This document shows positions 1 through 9,968 of a stretch of 64,000 nt of DNA, piece after piece. A program made the position numbers and the translations under genes. Source of the stretch: Sphingobium herbicidovorans (GTDB lineage: Bacteria > Pseudomonadota > Alphaproteobacteria > Sphingomonadales > Sphingomonadaceae); assembly GCF_002080435.1 (NCBI RefSeq), contig NZ_CP020538.1, positions 2,785,501 to 2,849,500 of the forward strand, read 5' to 3'. Within the stretch, counting starts at the first letter, position 1; every line of letters begins with the position of its first letter. The notes beneath the pieces were generated by a model that worked only from the letters and a program-made list of their open reading frames with translations, made no database searches and was not told the DNA's origin.

Positions 1-3000
1 ACGGTGCAGGATGACGCGCCGGTCGCGGCGGTCGATGGTGACACCAGCGTGGTCGAAGGCGCGACGGCGAGCGGCACCTGGTCTCAGACCATCGGTGCGG
101 ATCAGCCGGGGGCTACGACCGTCGTTCTGGTGGGCGCGAACAGCTATGCGATCGGTGCGCCGATCGACACGGGTCTGGGCACGCTGACGGTCAACGTCAA
201 CGGCACCTGGAGCTTCGTTTCCAACAATAATCTCAACAATGCGCTGAACCCATCGCTGAGCTTCACCGTCAAGGTGACGGACGCTGATAATGATGTGGCG
301 CAGGATACGCAGACCATCTCCATCACCGACGGCGCGGGGCCGAGCGCAGGCGCTCCCTTGAGCCTGCAGATGGATGATCAGAATCTGGCCGATGGCCGGA
401 CGCCGGGCGCGGATGATTTCGCTTTGGGCAAGATCAGCTTCACCGCCGGATCGGACGCGCTGGGCTTTGCCTTTGCGTCGAGCGTGGCGACCTTGGGCGG
501 CGGGCTGACCTGGAACCGGGTGTCCGATACGCTGATCGAGGGCTGGGACGGGCCTGTGGGCACCGGCGCCAAGATCGTCGCGCTGACGCTGACGGCTTCG
601 CCGTTGGCCGCAGGGCAGACGGGCAATGTGACGGTCACCGCGACGCTGCTGAACAATTATGACAGCCATCCGACCTTCACCGCCGACGATGTGGCGGCGC
701 TGGGGACCATCGCGGTCGTCGCCTCGGATCAGGATGGGGACAGCGTGTCGGTGGCGGTGACGCTGTCGGTGTCGGACGACATTCCCTCGCTGAGCGTCGA
801 TGGCCAGACGAGCGTCGTTGAAGGCGCGACGGCGAGCGGCACCTGGTCTCAGACCATCGGTGCGGATCAGCCGGGGGCTACGACCGTCGTTCTGATGGGC
901 GCGAACAGCTATGCGATCGGTGCGCCGATCGACACGGGTCTGGGCACGCTGACGGTCAACGTCAACGGCACCTGGAGCTTCGTTTCCAACAATAATCTCA
1001 ACAATGCGCTGAACCCATCGCTGAGCTTCACCGTCAAGGTGACGGACGCTGATAATGATGTGGCGCAGGATACGCAGACCATCTCCATCACCGACGGCGC
1101 GGGGCCGAGCGCAGGCGCTCCCTTGAGCCTGCAGATGGATGATCAGAATCTGGCCGATGGCCGGACGCCGGGCGCGGATGATTTCGCTTTGGGCAAGATC
1201 AGCTTCACCGCCGGATCGGACGCGCTGGGCTTTGCCTTTGCGTCGAGCGTGGCGACCTTGGGCGGCGGGCTGACCTGGAACCGGGTGTCCGATACGCTGA
1301 TCGAGGGCTGGGACGGGCCTGTGGGCACCGGCGCCAAGATCGTCGCGCTGACGCTGACGGCTTCGCCGTTGGCCGCAGGGCAGACGGGCAATGTGACGGT
1401 CACCGCGACGCTGCTGAACAATTATGACAGCCATCCGACCTTCACCGCCGACGATGTGGCGGCGCTGGGGACCATCGCGGTCGTCGCCTCGGATCAGGAT
1501 GGGGACAGCGTGTCGGTGGCGGTGACGCTGTCGGTGTCGGACGACATTCCCTCGCTGAGCGTCGATGGCCAGACGAGCGTCGTTGAAGGCGCGACGGCGA
1601 GCGGCACCTGGTCTCAGACCATCGGTGCGGATCAGCCGGGGGCTACGACCGTCGTTCTGATGGGCGCGAACAGCTATGCGATCGGTGCGCCGATCGACAC
1701 GGGTCTGGGCACGCTGACGGTCAACGTCAACGGCACCTGGAGCTTCGTTTCCAACAATAATCTCAACAATGCGCTGAACCCATCGCTGAGCTTCACCGTC
1801 AAGGTGACGGACGCCGACAATGACGTTGCGCAGGACACGCAGACCATCTCCATCACGGATGGGGCAGGGCCGACCGCGACGAAGAATGCAGCGGTCACGG
1901 TCGATGAAGAAGCGCTGAGCACGGCGAATGCGCTGGGCACGAACCCCACTTCGACAGCTGAGGCGGGCAGCGACACCGTCAGCTTCCTGGCGGGATCGGA
2001 CAATATCACCGGCGTGGCGTTCACCACGGTCGCGGGGATCACCGCCAATGTGGACGGGATCGCGGGCGACGACATCGTGTGGACGCTGGACAGTGCTACC
2101 CAGGTTACCGGCAAGATCGGCGGGATCACGGCGATTACGCTGACCCTTGTCCCGCCGACTTTGCCAATCCTGGCGGGAGCATCGGGATCAGCGACTGTAT
2201 CGGTCACGATCAGCGACAATTTCCCGCATCCCTTTGGTGGGACGGGCAATATCGTCATCAGCGGCATCACGGTGACGGCGACCGATACGGATAATGATTT
2301 GGCATCGGCGACCGCGCAGGTCACGGTGATCGATGATGCGCCGATGGGCACGGCTCCGCTGGCGGTGAGCGTCACTAACAGCGCGAACCAGACGAGCAGT
2401 GCATTTCTGGATGCCGATTTTGACGTCGATAACAATTATGGGGCGGATGGGGGGAAGATCATCTTCACCCAGGCGTCCACCGACGCGCTGATCGCGCGGG
2501 GGCTGACGTCGGGATCGCAGTCGTTGAGCTACGCGATTTCGGCCGATGGCTTGACGCTGACGGCTAGCAACACCGGCGGGTCGGTCTTTACCGTCCAGCT
2601 TCAGCCGGCATCCTTTTCCGACAAATATGTCGTCACCATGCATCAGCCGCTGGATTCACTGACGACGGTGGATTTCAATGGCGGCGGGTATGACTTTGTT
2701 GGCGGCAACGGCGCATGGGCGGGATTTTCGACAGCGGGTAACGACAACAGCAAGGATCTGCTGCTGACCCCAATGACCAATGGCGCCGATGGCGGCACGA
2801 TGAATACCAACGCATCTGAAGGCGGGGTCAGCGACGGCAACTCGGTGAAACAGGGTGAGGCCGTTCGGGTGGATTTCGTTGTCGATCTTACCGGCGCGCC
2901 GGAATCGGGCAAGGATTATGGGTTGCTGGCCAACCAGAACCACGCCTTTGAAGCGCACTATAATGTGAACGGCGCTTCGGCCCTGTTTACGTCGATCGGC

Positions 3001-4601
3001 AACAACAAGACCACCAGCGTCAGGCTTGTCGCGCGCGACGATATCGATGCCGATAATGACATCGGTGACGGCGTCAAGGACACGATCAACGCCGTCGCCA
3101 TCAGCTATAATGGCGAGACGAAGCAGGTCACCGTCGATGGTGCTGTCACGGTCGGTGGGCATGAGTTCAACGTCACATTCAGCGGTCAGGAAGCGACCGT
3201 AACGAATGTGGTGGATAATACCCGCATCGGCGCGTTCACGGCGACCCAATATAACAGCATCGAATTTCACCATGCGGGCGGAGATACGTTCAAGATCGGC
3301 GATTTCTTTGCAGCCGTCCAATCAACGCAGCCAGTCAATTTTACTATCCCCGTCACAATCATCGACGGCGACGGCGACAGCACGGCCAGTGGGAACCTGT
3401 CGATAACGGCGACTGCGTCAACATCGCCAGTCCCCCCATCGCGTTCGACCTGGATGGCGACGGATTGGAGTTTGTCGGGCTGTCGGCTGGCGTCCATCAT
3501 GATTATGGCGCCGGGCTGGTCAATACGGCGTGGGTTTCGTCCGACGACGGGCTGCTGGCTCGTGCGACGGGTGGGGGCTATGACATCGTCTTTGCCGACG
3601 ATGCGCCGGGGGCGGCGAGCGACCTGGAAGGTTTGCGGCTGGCTTATGACAGCAACGGCGACGGGGTTTTCGACGCCAAGGATGCGGCCTTTGGCGAGTT
3701 CGGCATCTGGCAGGACGCAAACAGCAACGGACGGGCCGAGGCTGGCGAGTTCAGGTCGCTGACCGATGCGAAGATCGCCGCCATCGAATTGACGTCCGAT
3801 GGCGCAAGCTATCAGGCTGCGGGCGGCGACGTCACGGTTCTGGGCGAGGCGAGCTATATCCGGGCGGACGGCACCAAGGGCACGATCGGGGACGTCATGT
3901 TCGCGACTTCCAGCCTGAACGAGCCGAGCAAGACGACGGAGACCAGCAGCAGCGCCTTCAATCAGGCCCTGATTGCAGCGAGCCTGGTTGCGGTGGCCGG
4001 TGCGGTTGAAGCGGTCGAGCAGGAGCCGGCGTCGGTGGTTGCCGCAGAGGACGCGCCGCTGGCCGACACAATGCTGGCGAGCACGGCCCCGGCCGAGGCG
4101 GAAACATCGTTGGAGGACAGCCAGTCCACATCGATCGGCTCCACCGAGGATCCGGCCTTGCAGGCGGACGACGAGCCTGTCGCGGACAGCAGCCATGGCG
4201 GGGACGAACCCGCGACGGATCATGCGACGCTGGCCGATGCCAGCGATGCGCCGGCTCCGGTGGAGGCGAGTGCCGACACGGCGCAGCCCGACCTTGGCGA
4301 CCATCAGGGGCTGCTGGCGCAGTCGATCGACCTGCCTGCGTTCGACGGCAGCGCGGCACTGCTTGCGGTTGCGCAGAGCGCTACCACCACGAGTGTCGCC
4401 GAGGTCGTCAGCGAAGCGCTGGGCGCGATCGGTGCGACGGATATCGACACGCTGCTGGCGGCGCTGCCGGGGGACATTGCCCCTGCGCTGTTCAATCCGA
4501 TTGCTGCCGAACCGATCGACAGCGGGCACATGGCGTTCGCGGCGTCCGTCTTCGACGCGGCACTTGCCGCGCATGACGCGATGGCGGTGGCCCATGGCTG
4601 A
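1..4601 (+). CDS. Giant VCBS/Lap-type repeat adhesin, C-terminal part, apparent frameshift
   Basis: Partial gene open at the left edge. It encodes tandem Ig-like/VCBS-type beta modules rich in Asp, Gly, Thr and Val, ending in a distinct C-terminal region. Modules end in motifs such as TDADNDVA and DQDGDSV, as in surface adhesins exported by type I secretion. The first frame runs well past 3400, but from about 3417 the sensible protein continues in the -1 frame: NIASPPIAFDLDGDG, a Ca-binding-like DSNGDGVFD, and on to a stop at 4599-4601. The terminal 200 residues are Ala/Glu/Asp-rich and probably carry the non-cleaved secretion signal; I see no classical GGxGxD RTX block. The genes that follow encode its exporter and a LapG-type protease. 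The N-terminal retention module and LapG cleavage site would lie outside the window. Family assignment is secure at the level of repeat adhesin; the ligand is unknown. Confidence 0.85.
61..1813 (+). repeat. Near-identical 765-bp tandem repeats in the adhesin gene
   Basis: A 765-bp unit (255 residues) occurs at 61-825 and again at 826-1590. A third, partial copy starts at 1591 and stays essentially identical until about 1813, after which synonymous differences and then a different module appear. A visible difference between copies 1 and 2 is a G to A change giving Val to Met (codon at 130-132). The nucleotide identity, including third positions, points to recent duplication or gene conversion. 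Such repeats are prone to copy-number change and to assembly collapse. Confidence 0.95.
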
Positions 4602-4653
4602 TCGGCGGACAGGCGAAAACACGAACTCTCGCGGGGATATAATGGGGAGATTG

Positions 4654-5364
4654 ATGATGAAAAACGGGGTGGGAAGGATTGCGTCCTTCGGCCTGCTGAT
4701 GGGGATGATGTCGAGCGCGGCCTGGGCCGCGCCTGCTTCGCCCCTCTTGCAGCTGAGCAAGGCGGAGCTGAACGATACGCTGAGAAGCCGTTACGATACG
4801 GCGGTGGCGGCAAGCGGGGACGCCAGCCTGCGGGCGGCGCAGGACAGCCGCTGGACCTGGGCCGTCGAGGCCAAGAACCAGTGCGGCATCGCGATCGGCT
4901 TCATCAAATCCGGCACTAAGGATGCGGACAGCATCAACAAGTGCGACGAGTTTGTGGCGCGCCTTTCGGCGTCGCCACCGCCGCCGGTGTCGGCCGCAGT
5001 TCCAGCCCCACCCGCGCTGGACTGTACCGCACCGGCGGTGTCCATCTTCTTTGACTGGAACATGGATACGCCGCTGCCCGAGGGGGCGGCGACGGTCGGT
5101 CAGCTGACGCAGTCGGTCGGTCAGTGCGGATGGACGCGTTTCGGCGTCACCGGTTACACCGACACATCGGGCAGCACCCGTTACAATGACGGCCTGTCGC
5201 TGCGCCGCGCGCAGAATGTCGCCAGCCTGCTGGGTCAGGGCGGCATTGCCGCGGACGCCATCACGGTCAGTGGCCTGGGCGAGACCCAGTTGAAGATCGA
5301 AACGGCCGATGGCGTGCGCGAGCCGATGAACCGCCGCGTCGAAATCACGGCAAGCACGAATTGA
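4654..5364 (+). CDS. OmpA-family outer membrane/periplasmic protein
   Basis: About 236 residues. It has an N-terminal signal peptide (hydrophobic stretch, then AAWAAPAS), a helical mid region with two Cys, a Pro/Ala-rich linker near residue 110, and a C-terminal OmpA-like peptidoglycan-binding domain. In that domain FFDWNMDTPLP starts the fold and the GYTDTSGS, NDGLSLRRAQNV and NRRVEI motifs are visible. It should sit at the outer membrane and grip peptidoglycan non-covalently. The ATG at 4654 follows GGGGAGA; an upstream ATG at 4642 in the same frame is an alternative. It lies between the adhesin gene and the TolC-like gene and so probably belongs to the adhesin export operon, as an accessory that steadies the secretion channel or the anchored adhesin; that role is inferred. 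Confidence 0.85.
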   Translation: MMKNGVGRIASFGLLMGMMSSAAWAAPASPLLQLSKAELNDTLRSRYDTAVAASGDASLRAAQDSRWTWAVEAKNQCGIAIGFIKSGTKDADSINKCDEFVARLSASPPPPVSAAVPAPPALDCTAPAVSIFFDWNMDTPLPEGAATVGQLTQSVGQCGWTRFGVTGYTDTSGSTRYNDGLSLRRAQNVASLLGQGGIAADAITVSGLGETQLKIETADGVREPMNRRVEITASTN

Positions 5365-5378
5365 AGGGGGAGGCGAAC

Positions 5379-6773
5379 ATGACATTCATGCGCAAGACAT
5401 GCGGCAGCCTGATCGCCCTTTGTGTGGCGACGATGGCGGGAACGGCCTGGGCCCAGACGACGGACCTGAAAAGCGCGATCTCTGCGGCGATCGACAGCCA
5501 TCCGGAAATCAACCAGGCGGTCCAGAACAAGGAAGCCATCGAGTTCGAGCGTGAGCAGGCCAAGGGGCTTTACCTGCCGCGCGTCAGCCTCGAAGCGTCG
5601 GCGGGCGTGCGGCGGCTGGAAAACACCACGCGGCGCGCCATCGGTATTGAGGATCAGACGCTCTGGCCGCTCGAAGCCGGGCTGGTCGCGGAGCAGACGA
5701 TCTGGGATTCGGGCTATCGCAGCGCGGAAAAGCGGCGTCAGGCTGCCCGGATCGACGGCGCGGCGTTGCGGGTGGGCGAACGGTCGCAGTTCGTGGCTTT
5801 GAACGTCACGCGCCAATATCTCGACTATATGCTTCAGCAGCGGGTGGTCGCGGCGGCGGAGGACAATATCGCCTTCCACCGCAAGCTGCTCGGCGACCTG
5901 GGCGAAGGCGTCAGCCAGGGTTCAATCAGCATCGCCGACCAGCAGCAGGCCGAGGAACGGTTGCAAGCCGCGCTCGTCCGCAAAAGCGAGGCTGAGCAGG
6001 ACCTGACCAATGCAGCCATCAGCTTTCGCACGCTGACTGGCCTGTCGATAGATCAGGTCAGCATGCCCGATCCGGTGACCAGCGCCGTGCCGCCCACGCT
6101 CGACGAGGCTATCGGGGCTGCGCGCACGCATAATCCGCTGATCCGGGAGGCCGAGGCCGATATTCAGGCCGCTCGTGCGGTCGTGGATGAAGCCCAGTCC
6201 GAACTTGGCCCGACGGTGACGCTGGAAGGGCGTGGACGCGTCGGCGAGGATGTCGATGGCTTCCGCGGCAGCACCAATGACGTGCAGGGCCGCGTTGTCC
6301 TGCGCTGGCAGCTGTTCAATGGCGGCATCAACCGGGCCAAGGTGCAGGAGATGACCCGCCGGGCGAGCGAGGCGCGTTTCCGCCTGAGCCAGCGCCAGCG
6401 CGAGGCGGAAGAGGATGTCCGCACCGCATGGAACCGTTGGGACACGGAAAAGAAGCGCCTGGCTGACCTGTCGCGGCAGGGTACGGTGTCGGATTCGTTG
6501 CTCGTGTCCTATCGCGAGCAGTTCAATGTCGGACGGCGTTCGCTGCTGGACGTTCTGGACAGCCAGAACACGCGTTTCAACACGCAGGTTCGCAGCGAGA
6601 CGGCGCGCTTCTCGGAAATTTTCGCGCAGTATCAGATCCTGGCCGCGACCAACCAACTGCTCGACACGCTGGGGATCGCGCAGCCTTCGGGCGCGGATCC
6701 CTATGCGCGGAAGAAATATGATGTGCCGGATCTGCCGCCCGCCGAATTGCAGCGGCGGCGCTATCCGGGCTGA
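5379..6773 (+). CDS. TolC-family type I secretion outer membrane channel (LapE-like)
   Basis: About 464 residues. A signal peptide (MTFMRKTCGS to TAWAQ) is followed by two TolC-type repeats of long amphipathic helices, with the usual NVTRQYLDYMLQ and DVRTAWNRWD type segments. It would form the trimeric outer membrane channel for adhesin export, meeting the HlyD-like adaptor in the periplasm. The ATG at 5379 has a strong GGGGGAGG ribosome site just upstream; an in-frame TTG at 5361 overlaps the end of the OmpA gene and is less likely. Gene order (adhesin, OmpA, TolC, ABC, hydrolase, HlyD) is that of a dedicated type I system. Confidence 0.92.
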   Translation: MTFMRKTCGSLIALCVATMAGTAWAQTTDLKSAISAAIDSHPEINQAVQNKEAIEFEREQAKGLYLPRVSLEASAGVRRLENTTRRAIGIEDQTLWPLEAGLVAEQTIWDSGYRSAEKRRQAARIDGAALRVGERSQFVALNVTRQYLDYMLQQRVVAAAEDNIAFHRKLLGDLGEGVSQGSISIADQQQAEERLQAALVRKSEAEQDLTNAAISFRTLTGLSIDQVSMPDPVTSAVPPTLDEAIGAARTHNPLIREAEADIQAARAVVDEAQSELGPTVTLEGRGRVGEDVDGFRGSTNDVQGRVVLRWQLFNGGINRAKVQEMTRRASEARFRLSQRQREAEEDVRTAWNRWDTEKKRLADLSRQGTVSDSLLVSYREQFNVGRRSLLDVLDSQNTRFNTQVRSETARFSEIFAQYQILAATNQLLDTLGIAQPSGADPYARKKYDVPDLPPAELQRRRYPG

Positions 6774-6789
6774 GTTTCCATCTTTGGGG

Positions 6790-6815
6790 TCACCCCGGCG
6801 TGAGCCGGGTGGCGC
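6790..6815. repeat. Intercistronic palindrome between channel and ABC exporter genes
   Basis: CCCGGC and GCCGGG pair around a GTGA loop in the 52-base gap. This resembles the short dispersed REP-type palindromes seen between genes in sphingomonads. It may act on mRNA stability; no T-tract follows, so it is not a convincing terminator. Confidence 0.4.
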
Positions 6816-6825
6816 GGGGTAAACA

Positions 6826-8985
6826 ATGTTGGAACGAAGCACAGTCAGCTTGGCCGAATGGCTGAGCCATCAAGGCGCGCCCGGTGACGAGCTGGCCGAT
6901 TGCATCGCCCATGTGGCGCGGCATTTCGACCGCTCGCCGGGCATCGTCAGCCTCCGCGCGGGGCTGGCGGTCGATGAATCGGGGCGCTTGCCCTATCATC
7001 AGGCGGAATCGGCGCTCGACCAGATCGGCCTGCTGACCGATCATGTCCGGGGTCGGCTGGACAAATGGCGGACGGGCAACCTGCCCGCCATATTGCCGCT
7101 GCGAAACAGTCGTTTCCTGCTGCTGCTCGATGTGCGGCAGGGGGACGCACTGGTGCAGTTGCCGCATGCCAGCGAGCCCGTATGGGCGCCGATCAGCGAC
7201 CTTGAGGGGCACTTCACCGGCGAAGCGCTGGTGGTCATGGCCGATCATGGGCGTGAACGCGCCGAGGAACGGCCCTGGGACGAGCGGGCGCGGCAGCACT
7301 GGTTCTGGCGTGAGGTGTGGCGGACGCGGGGGGCGTTCGGCTATGTGATGCTCGCCGCCGCGATCATCAACCTGCTCGCCTTCGCGTTGCCGCTGTTCAC
7401 GATGAACGTCTATGACCGGATCATCCCGAACAAGGCGGCGTCCAGCCTATGGGTGCTGGGCGCGGGCGTGATATTGGCCTTTGCCCTCGACTTCGCGTTG
7501 CGGCTGGCGCGGGCGCGGCTGGTCGATGAGGCGGGTCGCGAGATTGACGAACGGCTGTCGCAGCGATTGTTCGAAAAGGTGATGAACACACCGCTCGCCA
7601 GCCGCGCGGGCAGCACCGGGGCGCTGGCGCGGCGCGTATCCGAGTTTGAATCGGTGCGCGAGTTCTTCACCTCGACCACCGTCGTCCTGGCGATCGATGT
7701 GCTGTTCCTGCTCTTCTTCGTCGTCATCATAGCGCTTTTGGGGGGCTGGCTGGCCATCGTACCGGTCGTCATGATGGGGGTCATGGCGAGCGCAGGATTT
7801 TTCCTGCAACGGTCGATGGCCCGCTTGTCAAGGGATGCGCAGGCGGACGCCAGCTTGCAAAGCGCTGCGCTGGTCGAGGCGATTGGCGGCATCGAAACGC
7901 TGAAGGCGTGCCGGGCGGAAGGGCGCATGCTGGAACGCTGGCGCCGTTATGCGCGGATGAGCGCCGCGACGCAGGAACAGTTGCGGCGTCTGAGTTCGAC
8001 CAGCGTCACCCTGGCGGCGCTGTGTCAGCAGGTGACGAGCATCGCGCTGGTCATCGGCGGTTTCTATATGTTCGCGGCGGGCGACATTTCGATGGGCGCG
8101 ATCATCGCCATCGTCATGCTGGCAGGGCGCTCGCTCGCGCCGGTGGGACAGCTTGCCTTTGTGATCGTGCGGGCGCGGCAGGCCATCACGACGCTGGGCA
8201 GCCTGCAAACCCTGATCGACCAGCCCGACGAGCGGCTGGACGGTGCGCGCGGCATTATCCCCAAGATCCGCAAGGGCGCGATCGTAGCCAAGGATCTGGA
8301 GTTTTCCTATCCGGGCGCAAGCCAGCCGAGCCTGCGTGGCATCAACCTGCGGGTGGAGCCGGGCGAGCGTATCGGCATCATCGGGCGGGTGGCGTCGGGC
8401 AAATCGACGCTGGGTCGTGTGATCTGCGGCCTTTATCCCCCTGCCGATGGCGTGCTGACCATCGACGATATCGATAGCCGCCAATATCATCCGCACGAGT
8501 TGCGCTCCGCCTTTCGTTATGTGGGTCAGGACGCTGAACTGTTCAGCGGGTCGGTGCGCGAGAATCTGCTGCTCGGCGCGCGCGAGGCGGACGACGAAAA
8601 GCTGCTGGATGCGCTTGAGCGCTCGGGGGCATCGCGTTTCTTTGGGCGCGACGCGGCGGGGTTCGACCTGCATATCGGTGAGCGGGGCAACCGCTTGTCG
8701 GGTGGGCAGAGGAGCTTTCTGGTGCTGGCGCGGGCGCTGGTCGAACCGGCCAAGTTGTTGTTCCTGGACGAGCCGACCGGGGCGATGGACAACCAGACCG
8801 AAAATCTGTTCATCGACCATCTTGAAAAGGCGCTGGAGCCGGAACAGACGCTGATCGTCTCCACGCATCGCCATGCGTTGCTGCGCATCGTCGATAGGCT
8901 GATAGTGATCGATCAGGGCGTTGTGCTGGCAGACGGGCCGCGCGACGACATCATCGGGCAACTACAACGCGGGGCGGGGCAATGA
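6826..8985 (+). CDS. Type I secretion ABC transporter, permease/ATPase (LapB-like)
   Basis: 719 residues. Order of domains: an N-terminal C39-peptidase-like domain (about 1-140) that lacks the catalytic His and so should be a non-cleaving, substrate-docking domain; a transmembrane exporter domain (about 165-450); and a nucleotide-binding domain with Walker A GRVASGKST near residue 520, signature LSGGQR, and Walker B LLFLDEPTGAMD. This is the architecture of LapB/HlyB transporters that export large adhesins in one step through TolC. It starts at ATG 6826. The stop overlaps the next gene's start by four bases (ATGA), so the two are translationally coupled. Confidence 0.93.
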   Translation: MLERSTVSLAEWLSHQGAPGDELADCIAHVARHFDRSPGIVSLRAGLAVDESGRLPYHQAESALDQIGLLTDHVRGRLDKWRTGNLPAILPLRNSRFLLLLDVRQGDALVQLPHASEPVWAPISDLEGHFTGEALVVMADHGRERAEERPWDERARQHWFWREVWRTRGAFGYVMLAAAIINLLAFALPLFTMNVYDRIIPNKAASSLWVLGAGVILAFALDFALRLARARLVDEAGREIDERLSQRLFEKVMNTPLASRAGSTGALARRVSEFESVREFFTSTTVVLAIDVLFLLFFVVIIALLGGWLAIVPVVMMGVMASAGFFLQRSMARLSRDAQADASLQSAALVEAIGGIETLKACRAEGRMLERWRRYARMSAATQEQLRRLSSTSVTLAALCQQVTSIALVIGGFYMFAAGDISMGAIIAIVMLAGRSLAPVGQLAFVIVRARQAITTLGSLQTLIDQPDERLDGARGIIPKIRKGAIVAKDLEFSYPGASQPSLRGINLRVEPGERIGIIGRVASGKSTLGRVICGLYPPADGVLTIDDIDSRQYHPHELRSAFRYVGQDAELFSGSVRENLLLGAREADDEKLLDALERSGASRFFGRDAAGFDLHIGERGNRLSGGQRSFLVLARALVEPAKLLFLDEPTGAMDNQTENLFIDHLEKALEPEQTLIVSTHRHALLRIVDRLIVIDQGVVLADGPRDDIIGQLQRGAGQ

Positions 8986-9968
8986 GCGCGCTGGTTCGCA
9001 GCGTCGGCATTGCAGCGCCGGTTGCGGTTGCGGTGGCCATGGCCGCTGCCTGGCATGCCGATCAGCCGCGTCCAGCGATGCAGGCGAAGATCGTGGAGGC
9101 CGCTCCGGCGGTTCCGCGTCAATATATGGCGCTGGTCGCGATGACCGAGCAGGCCGATCCGGTGTCTGAGGGCGAGAAGGCGCGGGAGGAAAATCAGCGG
9201 CTTGGCTTTGTCGATGGTGGAATGGCGGTGGCCAGGCCGTTCCGCGCGGTGGGGCAAGCGGGCGAGGACCATGACCGCGCGCTGCAATGCCTGACGCAGG
9301 CCATATATTATGAAGCCGCGCGCGAACCGGAGGGCGGCCAGCGCGCTGTGGCGCAGGTGGTGCTGAACCGCGTGCGCCACCCGGCCTTCGCCAAGACGGT
9401 GTGCGGCGTGGTGTATCAGCAGTTCAACGCTGCCGTCTGCCAGTTCAGCTTCGTCTGTGACGGTTCGCTCGCGCGGCGGCCCTTGCCTGCCCTGTGGGAC
9501 CGGGCGAAGCGGATCGCGTCGGATGCGCTGGCCGGGCGGGTGGAAAAGAGTGTCGGCACCGCGACCCATTATCATGCCGATTACGTGTTTCCCCGCTGGG
9601 CGCCGCATCTGGGCAAGCTGGCGCAGATCGGCGCCCATATCTTCTACCGCTGGCCCGGTAGCTGGGGACTGCCGGGGGCGTTTACCGGACGATATGCAGG
9701 TGGAGAGCATATACCGGCGTTCGACGCGTCGCGCCTGACCGCTGTGGCAGAGCCAGTGACGGACTATCCGCCGGTGGCGGCCTTGCCGGAGCGGCGCGCG
9801 GCCAATGATCTGGGCGGGCGGATGGACCCCAGCAAGGGCTGGAAACTGTCCATCGCCGACCCTTCACCCAGCGGTAGTGCATTGGGCGACATGGTGGCCC
9901 GGCAGCAAAAAGCCGCGCCCATCGCGCTGGCCGCTGACGATCATAATTTCCAAGGGGTGCAACCATGA
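8982..9968 (+). CDS. SleB-like cell wall hydrolase inside the type I secretion operon
   Basis: 328 residues. An N-terminal membrane or signal segment (about 8-24) precedes a Hydrolase_2/SleB-type domain at about 95-235, with QAIYYEAAREPEGGQRAVAQ containing the likely catalytic Glu, then VVLNRV, VCQFSFVCDG and THYHADYV. The family cleaves peptidoglycan glycan strands or is a transglycosylase. The C-terminal 90 residues are low-complexity. It overlaps the ABC gene by 4 bases upstream and the adaptor gene by 4 bases downstream, so it is made together with the exporter. A role in opening the wall for the trans-envelope channel or the adhesin is likely but inferred. Confidence 0.85.
   Translation: MSALVRSVGIAAPVAVAVAMAAAWHADQPRPAMQAKIVEAAPAVPRQYMALVAMTEQADPVSEGEKAREENQRLGFVDGGMAVARPFRAVGQAGEDHDRALQCLTQAIYYEAAREPEGGQRAVAQVVLNRVRHPAFAKTVCGVVYQQFNAAVCQFSFVCDGSLARRPLPALWDRAKRIASDALAGRVEKSVGTATHYHADYVFPRWAPHLGKLAQIGAHIFYRWPGSWGLPGAFTGRYAGGEHIPAFDASRLTAVAEPVTDYPPVAALPERRAANDLGGRMDPSKGWKLSIADPSPSGSALGDMVARQQKAAPIALAADDHNFQGVQP

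Noticed and set aside
1674..2435. Long minus-strand ORF under the adhesin (253 codons)
   Set aside because: Shadow of a repeat-coding, GC-rich gene; it repeats with the sense repeats and has no start context.
3267..4760. 497-codon minus-strand ORF across the adhesin end
   Set aside because: Arg-rich composition typical of an antisense shadow; it spans two real genes and their gap.
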